Positions 1 to 10,884 of a stretch of DNA of 64,000 bases are shown piece after piece (positions within the stretch are counted from its first letter, which is position 1; each line of letters begins with the position of its first letter). The DNA lies in NCBI GenBank assembly GCA_025602905.1, contig JAHLKI010000005.1, positions 124,001 through 188,000 of the forward strand, read 5' to 3'. Under the pieces are notes generated by a model. The model did not search any database. It saw nothing but the letters and a program-made list of their open reading frames with translations, and was not told where the DNA came from. Source of the DNA: Phlyctochytrium arcticum. Taxonomy: Eukaryota > Chytridiomycota > Chytridiomycetes > Chytridiales > Chytridiaceae. Made by a program: the position numbers and the translations under genes.

Positions 1-1301
1 GATGTGCCAGAAGCTGAGGCCAGTAAGTTTTTGAGGAATCTTTGACATGAGTTATCAGACACTGTGACTGATTGCTCCTCGTCATAGTGTATCAAATTAC
101 TGAGGGTGGTATCGCGGATGCCAACGAGTGAGCTTCGACCTTGAAACCCCATTCTATTATGTGCCTATTATGTAGATAGTGATATCCATCGGCAAGAATA
201 TCCTGCATAAAGATGTGGATTAGCCATAGTAGCCGTACGGCGGTATAGATAGGACGCCGCATCAAGACATGCATTCCCTAGATTATATGACCTTGTACCG
301 ATACCCCTTCCGAATCAATAAAATGACAGCAATGTGCCCACGCAAAACATTGTGAGGCAGGCCCATTCAACCCATTGGCGGGGCCAGCGAAGTTCCACTT
401 TCCCGAGGCTGTGAGGAGAATCGAGTAGATTTGGCAATCTGCGTGCCGCTGTATGAGCACGGAACGAATGAAATCCAAATGACCGTTTCAGGAGCGAGAT
501 CAATGCCGCCGACTGAAATAATGCAGTGAAATGCCATCGGCAGCTACAGTACCGTTTGCCATTGTATCTGCACCTTGCGGCAAATACATCAATCTGACAT
601 ACAAATCCTCCCTTATGACGTTGTAGCGGAAAGGGGATGCCCAGATTTGATGTGGGGCAGGTCAAAGATGCGAATGAATGGAATGTGGTATGTCAAGCAG
701 CATCCAGGTTGTTGCGCTTGCTCGCCATCATCTGCTACTACTGCTACTACGTACGACAAGAGTCCAGATTAACGATTTCCGGTTATAATCATCAAGTTGG
801 GTTGCGAAAAGCCCCAATTGCGGACTTCTACGACCAAAAATGGAATAAATACTTGTCGCGGTAGCGTAACGTTTTTGGGGGTAACGCGTCCCAGCCGACT
901 GCAACCATGTCGGGCATTTCGGCGGCCGGAGATATCCAATTACGCTCTGGACACCTAAGTGGCCAGAAATGGATTCATTGGACGATTCTGATATAGTAAT
1001 GTCTTCCCCTGATAGGTTTTGAATGACTATTGGCTGTCAGAGAATGCTTTCTACCTTCTATATAGTGGAGGCCGAGGGCGAATGAGACGAGTTTCATCCT
1101 TGCATAACATCAGAAATGTTGTGATTCAGACGACAAATTTGATTTTATCTCGATAACACAAAACAATAAAGTACAGTGTGTAAACTTCCAAAAATTTCAT
1201 TGACAAAGAAAATAAAGAATGGGAATAATTCAACGTGATACATTTGGTGACAGATTGAAGGAACGCTCATGTTGAAATGAGATGGCGATCAGGATGCGCG
1301 G
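1..1301. other. Left-edge region without a recognisable gene
   Basis: This stretch lies downstream of the LAMMER kinase stop codon. Only short frames (up to about 116 codons) occur on either strand. None has a family motif, plausible splicing or a coherent composition. It probably holds the 3' flank of the kinase gene and intergenic DNA. Confidence 0.5.
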
Positions 1302-4300
1302 CTAGACGCCTGATGGAGGGATATCCATTTGAAAAAACCGGTGCCCCAACGCTTGACGGGCGGTAATGCGTTCTTTGGGATCGTAGATCAACATTCGCTG
1401 AACTAGATCCAGGAAAGCTTCCATAATTTCGTTTTTCGGACGGATAATATCCTGCATAATCTAATTAGTAACAGGTAATCTTATAATCTGGTGGCGGTAA
1501 AATACGTACGCGTAATGGCTTCATGTTCTTAACAAATTTCTTGGATTGGCGCTGCGTATCCGCTGCGGGCCAGTCTAGGCGGTTGTTGCGAAAGTATTTT
1601 GCGGCACTTTTTCTGCAATAACATACGCCAAAAATCAGTCTCATGTTTTAATGTACGACATCAGAAGACGTTAGGTCTTACCCTACGGATCGCATCATTC
1701 GCTCCGGGAATTTACCAAGAACTGCTTCCATCATGGCAAGATGCTCCAAGCTGCGGGTTACACGGTAAGCAGATGTTCTCAAGGCGTTTGCACATGTTGT
1801 ACTCACTTATCATGCGTTTGGAATAAAGCATCTCCAGTGCAAAATTCAACCAGGATGCAGCCCACTGACCACTAAAGAGGATAATCATTAAACAACAACC
1901 AGAAGTGGTGGAGGTATTGGTCACTTACCATGTCACACGGAAACGACCATCCTGTGCACAAAATAATCTCTGGGGCGCGATAGTGCCGAGTACTGACAAC
2001 AGAGCTGTGATAATCCTCCTCAAAAATCGCCGATCCAAAGTCAATCAGGCGTATGCTTGTCTTGACCAACTCCTTGCGAGACTTGGAGGTACGCCGTGGG
2101 CCCAGGATAGTACGTGTGGTATTGTCTTCCAGCATAAGATTCTCGGGTTTGAGATCCGTATGCACCAAACCTAAATCATGCAGAAACGCTACCGCCTCGA
2201 TGATTTGCGCACCCAGCTGCTGAATTTGATACGGCGGAAATGGGGTAAATGCGTTTTCTTTGAGGAAATCAAAAACGGATTGGGAGAGAAGTTCAAAGAC
2301 CATGCAAATGTGATTGCGGTAGTCAAAAGTCTCCTCCAAATGAATGCACTGCTTTCGATTTTGGGGATCGTTTGCTTTGAGAGTATTCAAAACCCGAATC
2401 TCGACTTTGGATGCATCGCGGTACTTTTGTACGGCGCGAATAACTTTAATGGCAACTTTTCGACGGGTGTGGCGGTCATACGCTTCAACAACTTTACCAA
2501 ATGTTCCTTGGCCAAGAAGTCGCATAATCTTATAGCGAGGAGTGAGATCCGAAAGGAGCGTAACGATAAAATGACCCTCCTTGTCGGCGCATGATGGCAA
2601 TGTTTGTTGCGGCGCCGCCGGCTGATGCTGATCACGGCAATATCGGCCATGGTCCTCAGGTAAGCGTGGTGATGATCGAGGAGGTGGAGGTATTAGACTC
2701 TGAGCCGCGGTTGGATAGGCAGCATTGGCATTGGTGCCAGAATCACCTGCTGGAGGGTCGTAGAATATATCCTTTTTTCGCCTTTTGGGTGCAGAAGGGC
2801 CAACGGAACCGCCCGGTGAGGTTGTCAAGTCGATGTAGTCAGTCATGGCGGGAAGTGGGGCAAGTTGCGGAGGTGCAACTCCCCTCGTGGATGTACGAGG
2901 CAGACCCAGTGATGGCGCTTGGGGTTGCGAAACGTATGCATTAGAATTTGCCGGTGCTGATGGTGGGAGTCGGTGGGATATGCTGCTTTGTCGGGAGGCA
3001 TCATCCGCAGCAGTGGTGGCAAAGCTGCGCGAGCTTTCGGTTGGAGAGGATGTTTTGTAAAAAGCCGTAGGATTGCCGCTTTTTCCATTAGAAGATGCGG
3101 AGGGGCCAGTATAGGGGATGCCGGTAATACTGTGGTATGCTGAAGGGACCGAAAGTTGAGAATAAGGGGGTATATAACTAGACGAATAAGGAGCAGGATG
3201 AACTGATCACGAAAAGATTAGATGAAGATGCGGCAATGCATAATGAAAGCTGTGCTCACCTGGTCCGCCGTAAATTGACGGCAAAGTGTAAGACATTCGA
3301 TCTTGGGAGACTCCAGGCATTTGGCCAAACCGCGGGGTGGGATTGGCGAAATAATCGTAAAATGTCGATCCGGAGGATGGAGGAGGGGATTGCGAATGCA
3401 CGAGAATGACCTCACCACCTCTGTGCTGTGGAGGAGATTGCGGCTGATGGTGGTAGTTTATTGATGGTATATGGGGAGGTTGGGGATTGGAGGAAGGGAT
3501 CAGATGCGACAGAGTGTTTGTAGATGGGGGAAAGCTTGCGTAGGGGGTGGCGGTTGCGGAGGATGAAGCTGATGCAGCGGTATAAGGAGTCTCTAAAGCT
3601 GCGATTTGGGCTTGCGAAGACGTAGGGATGTGGGATGTAGATGCTTGCTGAAGATAATATTGCTCTTGTTGTTGTTGTTGCTGATGATGGCGCTGTTGCT
3701 GTTGTTGTTGGTGGTAATGCTGTTGCTGTTGCTGCTGGTACGCCTGCTGCTGTTGTTGATAATGAAAGTCAATGGGCGATAACAACGTTGATGGAGGTTG
3801 AGGCTGCGACTGTTGGTGCAGTCGCTGCAGATCCGCGATGGATGTCGCCAAGGACATGGTATCTGATGGATACAGATTGGACTCATTGTAGCCGCCATTG
3901 TCTCCATCGTTGTATCTTCGCTTTCTGCTGCTGCGAGTATCGGGCATGGCCGGCAGCAGCGAAAACGCTGGAGGAAGATGGCGGTCGACTCCAAGCGGCA
4001 AACTCGGTTCGCCTACGCAAGAAGCCGAGGGCGGAGGGGTGAGGGGAGAAGTAGGGCCAGCGCCCGATCCAAAGGTAGGAATGGCGGGTGTCGTGGTGGT
4101 TGTTCCAATGGGTGAGTAGGAAAGCACTAATGTATCCTCCAGAACCTCTGGAGTCGCACTCCGAGAACTCTTGCTATTCCCCACCGTCGCAGGCCAGGCC
4201 ACAAAATGAAAGCTGTAGGCAGCTCTTTCTCTTGCCGGTTGTGGTGGTAGTGGTTCTTCTGATGATGGCAGCGACGTTTTTGGCGAAAAGAGGAGGTGAT

Positions 4301-4456
4301 GCTAGTAACTCCCACGACCTCTTCCTGCGAATTCTTCAAATTCCGTGGCGAATCCGTCGGGCCCGACCAGGACTTGGCTTTTGCAAAGGCAGTAACTTTA
4401 GAGACGGTAAAGGTGGGTCTTGAGTCTTCTTCTTTTCACTGCTGCTGCTTCGTCAT
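1302..4456 (-). CDS. KNS1: LAMMER-family (CLK/Kns1/Lkh1) dual-specificity protein kinase
   Basis: Nuclear dual-specificity kinase of the CLK/LAMMER family, which phosphorylates splicing and transcription factors. Exons in transcript order: 4456-4440 (putative 17-nt first exon), 4173-3260, 3202-1929, 1871-1807, 1750-1682, 1612-1510 and 1451-1302, giving 863 aa. Kinase signs in the last half are the glycine loop GQGTFGKV, VAIKVI (catalytic Lys), HTDLKPENLM (catalytic loop), IDFGSA in place of the usual DFG-start, STRHYRAPE and the family signature EHLAMMEAVLG, which is split across exons and differs slightly from the usual form. The N-terminal ~450 residues are disordered with long Gln runs and one basic RKRR patch. 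An in-frame ATG at 2846 would give a shorter kinase, but the frame stays open upstream through a phase-matched intron, so I take the long form. The first exon is uncertain: no ATG occurs in frame before 4202, and 4456-4440 is the phase-compatible choice. The kinase identity is secure. Confidence 0.9.
3659..3760 (-). repeat. CAG/CAA polyglutamine-encoding tract
   Basis: Imperfect trinucleotide repeat inside the LAMMER kinase coding region. It encodes several glutamine runs of five to eight residues interrupted by His and Tyr. The mixed CAG/CAA codons suggest a selected polyQ segment rather than a recent pure-repeat expansion. Confidence 0.85.
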
Positions 4457-5935
4457 CGGGTTAAGACTAATTCTCTGACACAGTTTGGCGGGCAGTTCCA
4501 ACGTCCACCAACGTCAATTCAAAGAGGGGGTGTGGAGATGTAGGCAGCAAACAAGCGGGAAACCACCACTACGGGTGACCAAACGTTTGGACGACGGAAC
4601 CCCCCCGAGATGGAAGATGAGATGGAGGGAATGGGGGTTCGTTTAGGCGCTGTTGACGAGTTTCCAACTTGCGGCGTCGGCTTTTGGGCTGAATCTATGC
4701 AGCAGAACGGAGCGAGTAGGATCGGCAGGCAGCTCTCCAGAAGGGGGTTCTGCAGGTATGGTGCCGCCGCTCGGTTTTGATATAGTTGAGCGGTCTGTCA
4801 GTCGTTTGGGCAACGGGAAAACGACTGTGAGGTTCTGGTTGTTGGGCCGCCCGAGCGGGCAAGCGCGGGAGGGCCGGCTTTGGCTGACAGCTCAACCCGA
4901 ATTTCCGTCAGCAACAACCCGGCCCAAAACACCGTTTGAATACATTCATTCATTCAAGGCCACTCCTACATTCAGTTCTTTCTTGGACTTTAGGACTCTG
5001 GAGGATACCCACTGTGGCAAGAAACCTTTTACATTTGTGGGGGGAGTGTGCAGAAATATCAGATTTGGCAGTGGACTTGCACGAATGTGCTCCATCCGGG
5101 CCTTTACCAGCTTGAGAACCCCTTCATTCATGCATCATGATGCATGGCGCACGTTGCGCATCTGCCGTGTCGCTGGACCTCTGGACCTTGCTTGGGGGTT
5201 GATGCGTCGCAGCTGGATATAAGCGCTGCTACCTATCCAAATGGCTAAGGACTGAGGGAGAGAAAGATAAAATGCATGAGGACTTCCTACCACCCTTTCA
5301 TGCTGTTTCCTTACGCGAATAAAGGGAAGGTACTGTAGCGCCCTCCAAAGCTCCAAGTTGGCGGAGAGCTGGCCAATCGAGAAATGACTTTCGCGGCGAA
5401 ATTGGTCACGTGCCACAGTACGTGGCTTGCTGTTGCGCAGTAGTGCTGAGTCAGCACCATCACCGCGCTCCAGCAAATTTCGGCCGCTTCGCGGATTTTG
5501 CGGGTTTGTTGGAGCCTACGAGGACTTTCGGGTGTTGTAAAAGACTTTGCAAAGTAAAATCTTGCTATCGTGATCGAACCCGTCGTCTGGAACAAAAAGT
5601 CTTGCTTGGAAAATCATTTTAGTCGTGGTCGCGGGCTATCGTTCTCCACACTTTGGTGTTGACGCGACAATTTTGGTGGGTGTCGCAGACTCGCAGTTGA
5701 TTCGCGAGCACCCCCGGGTTTCAAACTTTCCAGTCGAGTTATATATTTGTGGACGAATAGCTCCGGAATAACTAGCAGTTTCGCCTTTCCTTCACTCCGT
5801 CAACCACTTCTGGCGCAGCGGCACCTTGTCGTCTATTGGACTCTATTCCTAGAACCGTACCTCTGTTCATAAACAAACGCTGCTCGAAACTCGTCCCCAC
5901 CTTCGACGCTCACACGACTACAGTAAAAGTTCAAC
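4457..5935. other. Divergent intergenic region between kinase and thioredoxin-fold gene
   Basis: About 1.5 kb between two divergently transcribed genes. A 189-codon open frame at 4653-5222 has no family motif and a composition unlike the neighbours, so I do not call it. The region holds an E-box at 5407-5412, a 13-bp AP-1-type palindrome at 5444-5456 and a TATATA run near 5740, about 200 bp before the downstream ATG. It probably carries promoters for both genes. Confidence 0.55.
5407..5456. promoter_or_regulatory. E-box plus 13-bp bZIP (AP-1/Gcn4-type) palindrome
   Basis: CACGTG at 5407-5412 is followed by TGCTGAGTCAGCA at 5444-5456, a perfect palindrome around one central base. It contains the TGAGTCA core bound by AP-1 and Gcn4 bZIP dimers, with flanking TGC/GCA half-sites as in Maf-type elements. 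It lies about 480 bp before the thioredoxin-fold gene. Function is inferred from the motif only. Confidence 0.45.
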
Positions 5936-6755
5936 ATGGCAAGGATAGCACTCTACCACCTCGTTTTCACTGCGCTACTTCTCTGCCTTGTGGCCAGTCC
6001 CATTCAAGCCTTGACCCCGGATGAGCGCCAAGCGCTTCGAAACGCTGCCGATGAGGCCGACGAGCAACTCTTCTTTCTGGACGAGAAGACGCTGCCAGAA
6101 CAAGCCTCCACTGATACCTGGCTTCTATTTTACGGTGCAAAATGGTGTATATGGACTCAACGGTATGTTGCATTTGGCGTGTTTCTGCTGACCATCTCCT
6201 CATTTGCCTTTGCTTAGTCTCACACCAAAATGGCTTCAAGTCCAAGCTGCTGCAAAGGAATACGCTTTGGACGGTCGCGGGGTTCATCTGGCCAAGGTTG
6301 AATGCTCGGTTCCAGGCGAAACAGGTCACAGCGCCAGTGATTTCTGCCAGATTTCTCGAAACATCACGCAAGGATTTCCCACCCTGAATCTCTACGTCAA
6401 TGGCCAGTTTGTGGAGGAATACCCTTACGAGAATGAGCCAGAGGCTATCCTGCAGTATCTCAACCGAACGGCATCCAAGTATGGTCGAGCCAAAAAGGTT
6501 GAGCCGGTGCCTCTGGCTGAGTTACCACCACCATCACGACCGGCCGAGCAAGGCCTATCAGGTCATTTGGCACCACTCCCCCAGCCTGCCCCACCAGCTG
6601 AACAGCCACAGTCCTCGCAACCAAGCGCCATTGTCCTCATTGCCCTCTTCACCTTCCTCTCTCTCGCCGCATTCATCACCTACCGCGCCCGGCGCCAGGG
6701 TGCTGACTCGGACTACAAAAAGTCCGGAGGAGACTATGCCCCGCTACAAATGTAA
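5936..6755 (+). CDS. Membrane-anchored thioredoxin-fold (TMX/PDI-like) protein
   Basis: Predicted ER or secretory-pathway protein of 254 aa from exons 5936-6162 and 6218-6755 (intron 6163-6217). It has a signal peptide (residues ~1-25, ending near IQA), a thioredoxin fold (about 30-155) and a proline-rich stalk. A single transmembrane helix follows (about 214-236) with a short basic cytosolic tail. The active-site region reads YGAKWCIWTQ, so the second cysteine of the usual CxxC is Thr. The cis-proline loop is present as GFPTLNLY. With one active-site cysteine it should not work as a dithiol oxidase. It may act through mixed disulfides or as a chaperone (inference). Its start lies in a good context shortly after the TATA-like run. 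It is divergent from the LAMMER kinase gene. Confidence 0.8.
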
Positions 6756-7439
6756 GTTCGCTCTCCTACTCTTCACAAAAGAAGTCATCGCTCAAACTTC
6801 ACTTTTGTTAAGGGAAAAAGGCATTCTGACGTGGAACGCACCGTCTGAAGTCGAAAAGCTTGCCTGAGCTGGCGGTTCTCCCATTTATTTTAGATATCTA
6901 CCTACCAACTTAATGTGTCTTTTTATATAGACGCTGGCGTCACCCCACATTCCCACTCACACCTCATCGGCACTCACTGCCATTTTTGTCAGAGATTCTT
7001 ATGTATTTAATAACATCTTGGTGTGCACACAGAATCAGATCCGTATTCTGATCAGCATTAGCTATGAATAGGGTGGTGAAGGCCAGGGTGATGTGAAATT
7101 CAAACTTCAAAGCTCAGGCTCTCCGCATGAGTCCGCAACATGAGAAGCACAGCCACCTCGTGGGATCTGATCAGCGCCAATCTTCCCACACTCTTCCTTG
7201 CTCAGGCTTGCTGCCGAAAAAATCCCCAGCGACAAAACCTCAACATCCCCCAAGTTTGACCATCAGTAAACATGTCGCTACTAAGAAGAAATCGCTTCTC
7301 AGAAGCATTGAGCGGTATACGTACACAAGGCTTTTGCCGCATCGACGCTTTATTTACGCATCACAATTTTTCCAGTTCCGACAGCGATAACTCCCTATCC
7401 ACGGCAACCAGCACATACCGATCGAGATGTAAATGATAT
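6756..7439. other. Intergenic region, no gene seen
   Basis: About 680 bp between two genes on the same strand, presumably the 3' UTR of the thioredoxin-fold gene and the promoter of the next. An 87-codon frame at 7127-7390 has no recognisable feature. Confidence 0.5.
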
Positions 7440-8533
7440 ATGGCGGGAAGTCCGGGAAAGTACGCAAATCATCTTTCAAATGTCCGAGCGCTGCTTCAAC
7501 ACCTCGCATCCATTCCAGAAAAGCAAAAAATACAGGCTCTGGACGGCAAATTTGAGGCGCTCAAGACAGAGCTCATAACGCTCAAGGCTGAAGTCCAGGT
7601 CCGGGAAGCTGAGAACGAGAGGTATGCACCCCATCATTTACTTTGTTTTAGGACTATTTCCAAATTGTGTTGTATTTTCGTATCAGGATCCGCGCAGCAG
7701 CCGAAAGCAAGGACGACAAAGCTCGGTTACAGCTCACCCAGGCCAAAACTCTCCGAGAATTTGAGCTCTTACTGTAAGTGGAGGATGTCTCTTTTGGTCA
7801 TGGCCCTGTACTAAACAAGTGATTGCGTGTCTTTAGTCAAAGGCAGGAAGCTAAAGCCCAATTTTACGCTGCTCAAACCGGTGCCGTTCGAGAAATCTTT
7901 GAACGAGCAAAGACTTTGGGGTCAGATGCGGAGTCCAAAAATGATCTGTGCAAGGAAATCGCTCGAGTGATTGGCATTATTGATCAGAGTGAGAATTTTG
8001 CATTTGTAAGAGTGGATGCGATTTTCTGATAATGTTTTGATAAAGCCTGCGATTCTATGGGTCCGACAGAGGAAGAGTTACCGCTCCAGCAGTTTCTGGA
8101 CTCTTCATTTGCTATATCTGGTTTGCCCAACTTATACTTCCTGTCAATGTACCCAAGGCTAATACGCAAATTTCAGAACAAGAACAGACAACCGCCCACG
8201 ATTCGTTCATGGAAGCCTTGCGCTCTGCAGCAGCCGAGAATGTCCTCCTGAGTAACCCAGAAAAACGAAAATCGGAAACTGCCCGGGACAAGAAAGAGTC
8301 CATACAGGACTTTGTAAAACTTGCGCAGCAGTTTGCGGAGCGGGAGAGACAGGAAGCAGAGTCTGTGCTCGAGATTGAGAACTTGCAATGGTGAGAAGAA
8401 TTGGGAAGGTAGAGTGGGTACAGAACGCTAGTTAATCATTTATTCATTCAGCTATGAGGATGAGATGGAACTATACGAGCTGGCAGGTAAACTTGCTGCG
8501 CGACATGAAGGTGCGCTTGATTCCACCGAATGA
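7440..8533 (+). CDS. Coiled-coil protein of unknown function
   Basis: A 263-aa protein in six exons: 7440-7621, 7687-7773, 7837-7988, 8046-8120, 8177-8390 and 8452-8533. All phases match. The second donor and acceptor and those of exon 5 are typical, but the intron after exon 4 has a weaker donor (gtttgc). I do not recognise the family. The product is rich in Glu, Lys, Gln and Ala, with heptad-like helices over residues ~20-110 (KTELITLKAEVQVREAENER and following) and ~190-263. There is no signal peptide or membrane segment, so it is probably a soluble cytoplasmic or nuclear scaffold or kinetochore-type protein (inference from coiled coils only). It ends convergently with the mS38 gene, 195 bp away. 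Confidence 0.6.
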
Positions 8534-8728
8534 GTGTGCTACAATTTGCATCACTGCCGACAACGCTAGGTTGTGAGTTGAGGAAAGGCTCGTCATGACT
8601 GATGATGCGCGACGTCTGTTGTAGTAGTAGTGAAACGGCCTATTACTATTATCTATTATGCAACAACTCGCAGAAATGAAATGCAAGGGGGTGCTCGGCA
8701 AAAGAAATATCCAAAACCATAATTTCCG

Positions 8729-9792
8729 CTACTCTTGCTTTTCACGCTGTGCGCCACCCCTCTTTTTCCTCTCCTTGTTGTATCGAGTTGAACCCTCGAA
8801 TCGCTTTCGCAATTTCTTCCACTTGTGTTTCTTCATCTTCTTTCTTCGACGTTTGAGAATGCTGATGGCTTGAATTTCTTCTGCTGGTGTATCGATGCCT
8901 GGTGTTGAAGAGGGTGCATGTATCTTTTTCCACTGTCGGCTCGTCCGTCCACAGGTTGCTGCGTAAGCAGCAGACAAGTCCATATTCCTAGCTTCTTCCT
9001 CGCTCGAATTGGAAAAAATGCCTTTGCCATAGGTATCTTCCATCCATTTGCGGTGCGCAACAGAATGACCAAGGGATGGGATTTTGGCCGAGGCGAAAAA
9101 AGCGCTCAACAGCAAATCGTCAATAGGAACAGGTTTTAGTGCGGGTGTGATCGTGCCACCAGAGGTTGCAGATGAACGTGGGGGTTGAACGTGAGACGGG
9201 GGCTCTTGGGAAAAGACACGGCTATTGAGGTATCGGGTGACTTCACTGGGATTCGGGCGAGATTGTATAGAATGAGTAGAGGTTGGCGATGGGTTTGCTA
9301 GGCCACATTCGGAAGGTGGGTGAAATGGGGTAAAGGTACTAAAGAGTTTGGCGTACTCGTCATGGTATTGTTCTATGAGTAAAAACAAAAGAGAAATTGG
9401 AAACTGCAAAGTCTAAAGCCCCCCCGAGTTTTCAGCTTACCGGAGCCATATATGCGCTGGTCTGGTCGTTGGGCCACAGTAATCTTGCGGTCGGCTTGTC
9501 TAGCGCCGCCAGCCGTCCAGACGATATCTACTGAAATTTGATTGTCCGTAAGAATCTTTGCATCGGATGCCAGAGGCCGGGGTCCTGCCAAAAAGGCCGC
9601 ATGAGCCAGCGAGCGGTCATGGCCTGATGGTTCCGAGAAGGTGTTCTTGGGGCTCACTTCTGGAGTTGCATTGTTTGACGACTGATCTAACCGTTTTCCT
9701 CCACTCGTCAAGAATCGTTTGGTGGTGTTGCAAGTCAGGTTTTGCCGAATTCCTCGACGGGCCAGGGCCGCCGGCAAGCACCTTGGTGTCAT
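8729..9792 (-). CDS. COX24: Mitochondrial small-subunit ribosomal protein mS38 (COX24/AURKAIP1 family)
   Basis: A 331-aa protein from exons 9792-9441 and 9372-8729. The N-terminus is Arg-, Leu- and Ala-rich without acids, a typical mitochondrial presequence. The C-terminal ~50 residues contain the family hallmark SILKRRRKKMKKHKWKK followed by more basic residues, the segment that in mS38/COX24 threads into the small mitoribosomal subunit. The long middle is low-complexity and poorly conserved, as usual for the family. In yeast the homologue is needed for processing or translation of COX1 mRNA (established). The short basic motif carries the identification. It is convergent with the preceding coiled-coil gene. 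Confidence 0.8.
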
Positions 9793-10884
9793 AGCAAAGG
9801 CGCTTCCAGACTTTTGACTCGTCTCCTAACTTGAAGTTATGCCGAATGGATTTTGCAAGTTTGGCTGTTCTCGTGAACTGCCGCCCAGCGAACGACCCGA
9901 GACCTTTGTGGCGCAGCGGTCGTTATGACAGCGCTGCGCGAATTGCGCAGCTATCATCTGGGTACATCCATCGGGATATCGGGATATACATAGAAATGTT
10001 TCCTGATGATGTCCAATTGTGAAAGCACTGGCGTCCAACAGATTTAGTTCTCAATGAGGTTCAAAGTTCGCGGCTTAATCTATACCTATCGTAGCCTTTG
10101 CAACAATGCTTGCTCGGAGTGTTCCTCTCTGGTTCCTCTCGCGGCACTCATGTAGATGTTGGCCCAAAATATGCTAAATTCTCCCGACGTTTTGATGCAT
10201 AAACCCTTTCCTGCTTTTTGCCTGCATGGAATTGCGGAGTTTTCATGTGTTTGGAAATCCCATCTTGCCATGATACAAGTTTACAACATGACAGCACAAT
10301 CGGCCGCTGCCTGCGGTCCGGTGTGTGCCAAAAACACAAACTCAGATCTCTCCCAAAGAAAACATTCTACATAAGCGCCATAGCATTTACCTGTGGCAAG
10401 GGAATTAAAATTCGGTTTTCACGCTGTGTTTGGTTTCAACTTTCAAAAGGGAGCTCGGGCACAAGTCTTCTTTGCACGACGGCGCGACGCTCCAACGTTC
10501 AGCTGTTCGAAAAGCCTTTTCCCGGCGTTGACTGCGGCCGGTGTAAATCTTCCGTCTTGGTCCTTTTCTTTTTACGCTGACGACTATACCACAATACTCA
10601 TACAAAAGATATAGTCTTGCATTCGGTACGGGCTAGACAAGATCCCCACCAGTGGTTGACACGAAATCCCCTTCCGACGGCCAATTCCCCTTTCAGCAGT
10701 GTCAAAGCCTCGAACACAATCTCATTCTTTCATTACTGGAACCTCCTCGACCCTTGCGCTTGACTGAGTCCTTTCGCAAGGAACGCTAACAACGACAATC
10801 ACCGCACCTGTAGCCTTGTTTGCCTCTCCCCAGGGCCCGTCCAAAACACACTTTTGCGCTTGAAGCTGAGGATTCACCGCAAAT
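9793..10884. other. Divergent intergenic region between mS38 and G-alpha
   Basis: About 1.1 kb shared by two divergent genes, so it should hold both promoters. A hairpin-capable inverted repeat occurs at 9933-9951. No open frame here has a recognisable domain. Confidence 0.5.
9933..9951. promoter_or_regulatory. Inverted repeat with TGCGC/GCGCA arms
   Basis: GCTGCGC and GCGCAGC form 7-bp arms around a 5-nt AT-rich spacer, about 150 bp upstream of the mS38 start. Similar TGCGCA-containing words occur near other gene starts in the window (for example 12664 and 46120). A binding site for a dimeric regulator is possible but unproven. Confidence 0.35.

Noticed and set aside
2844..2846. ATG at 2846 as the LAMMER kinase start
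   Set aside because: The reading frame remains open and coding-like upstream through a phase-matched intron; kept only as a possible alternative start.
4653..5222. 189-codon plus-strand open frame
   Set aside because: No motif, no hydrophobic-core periodicity, Arg/Ser-rich random-like composition, and it lies in a divergent promoter region.
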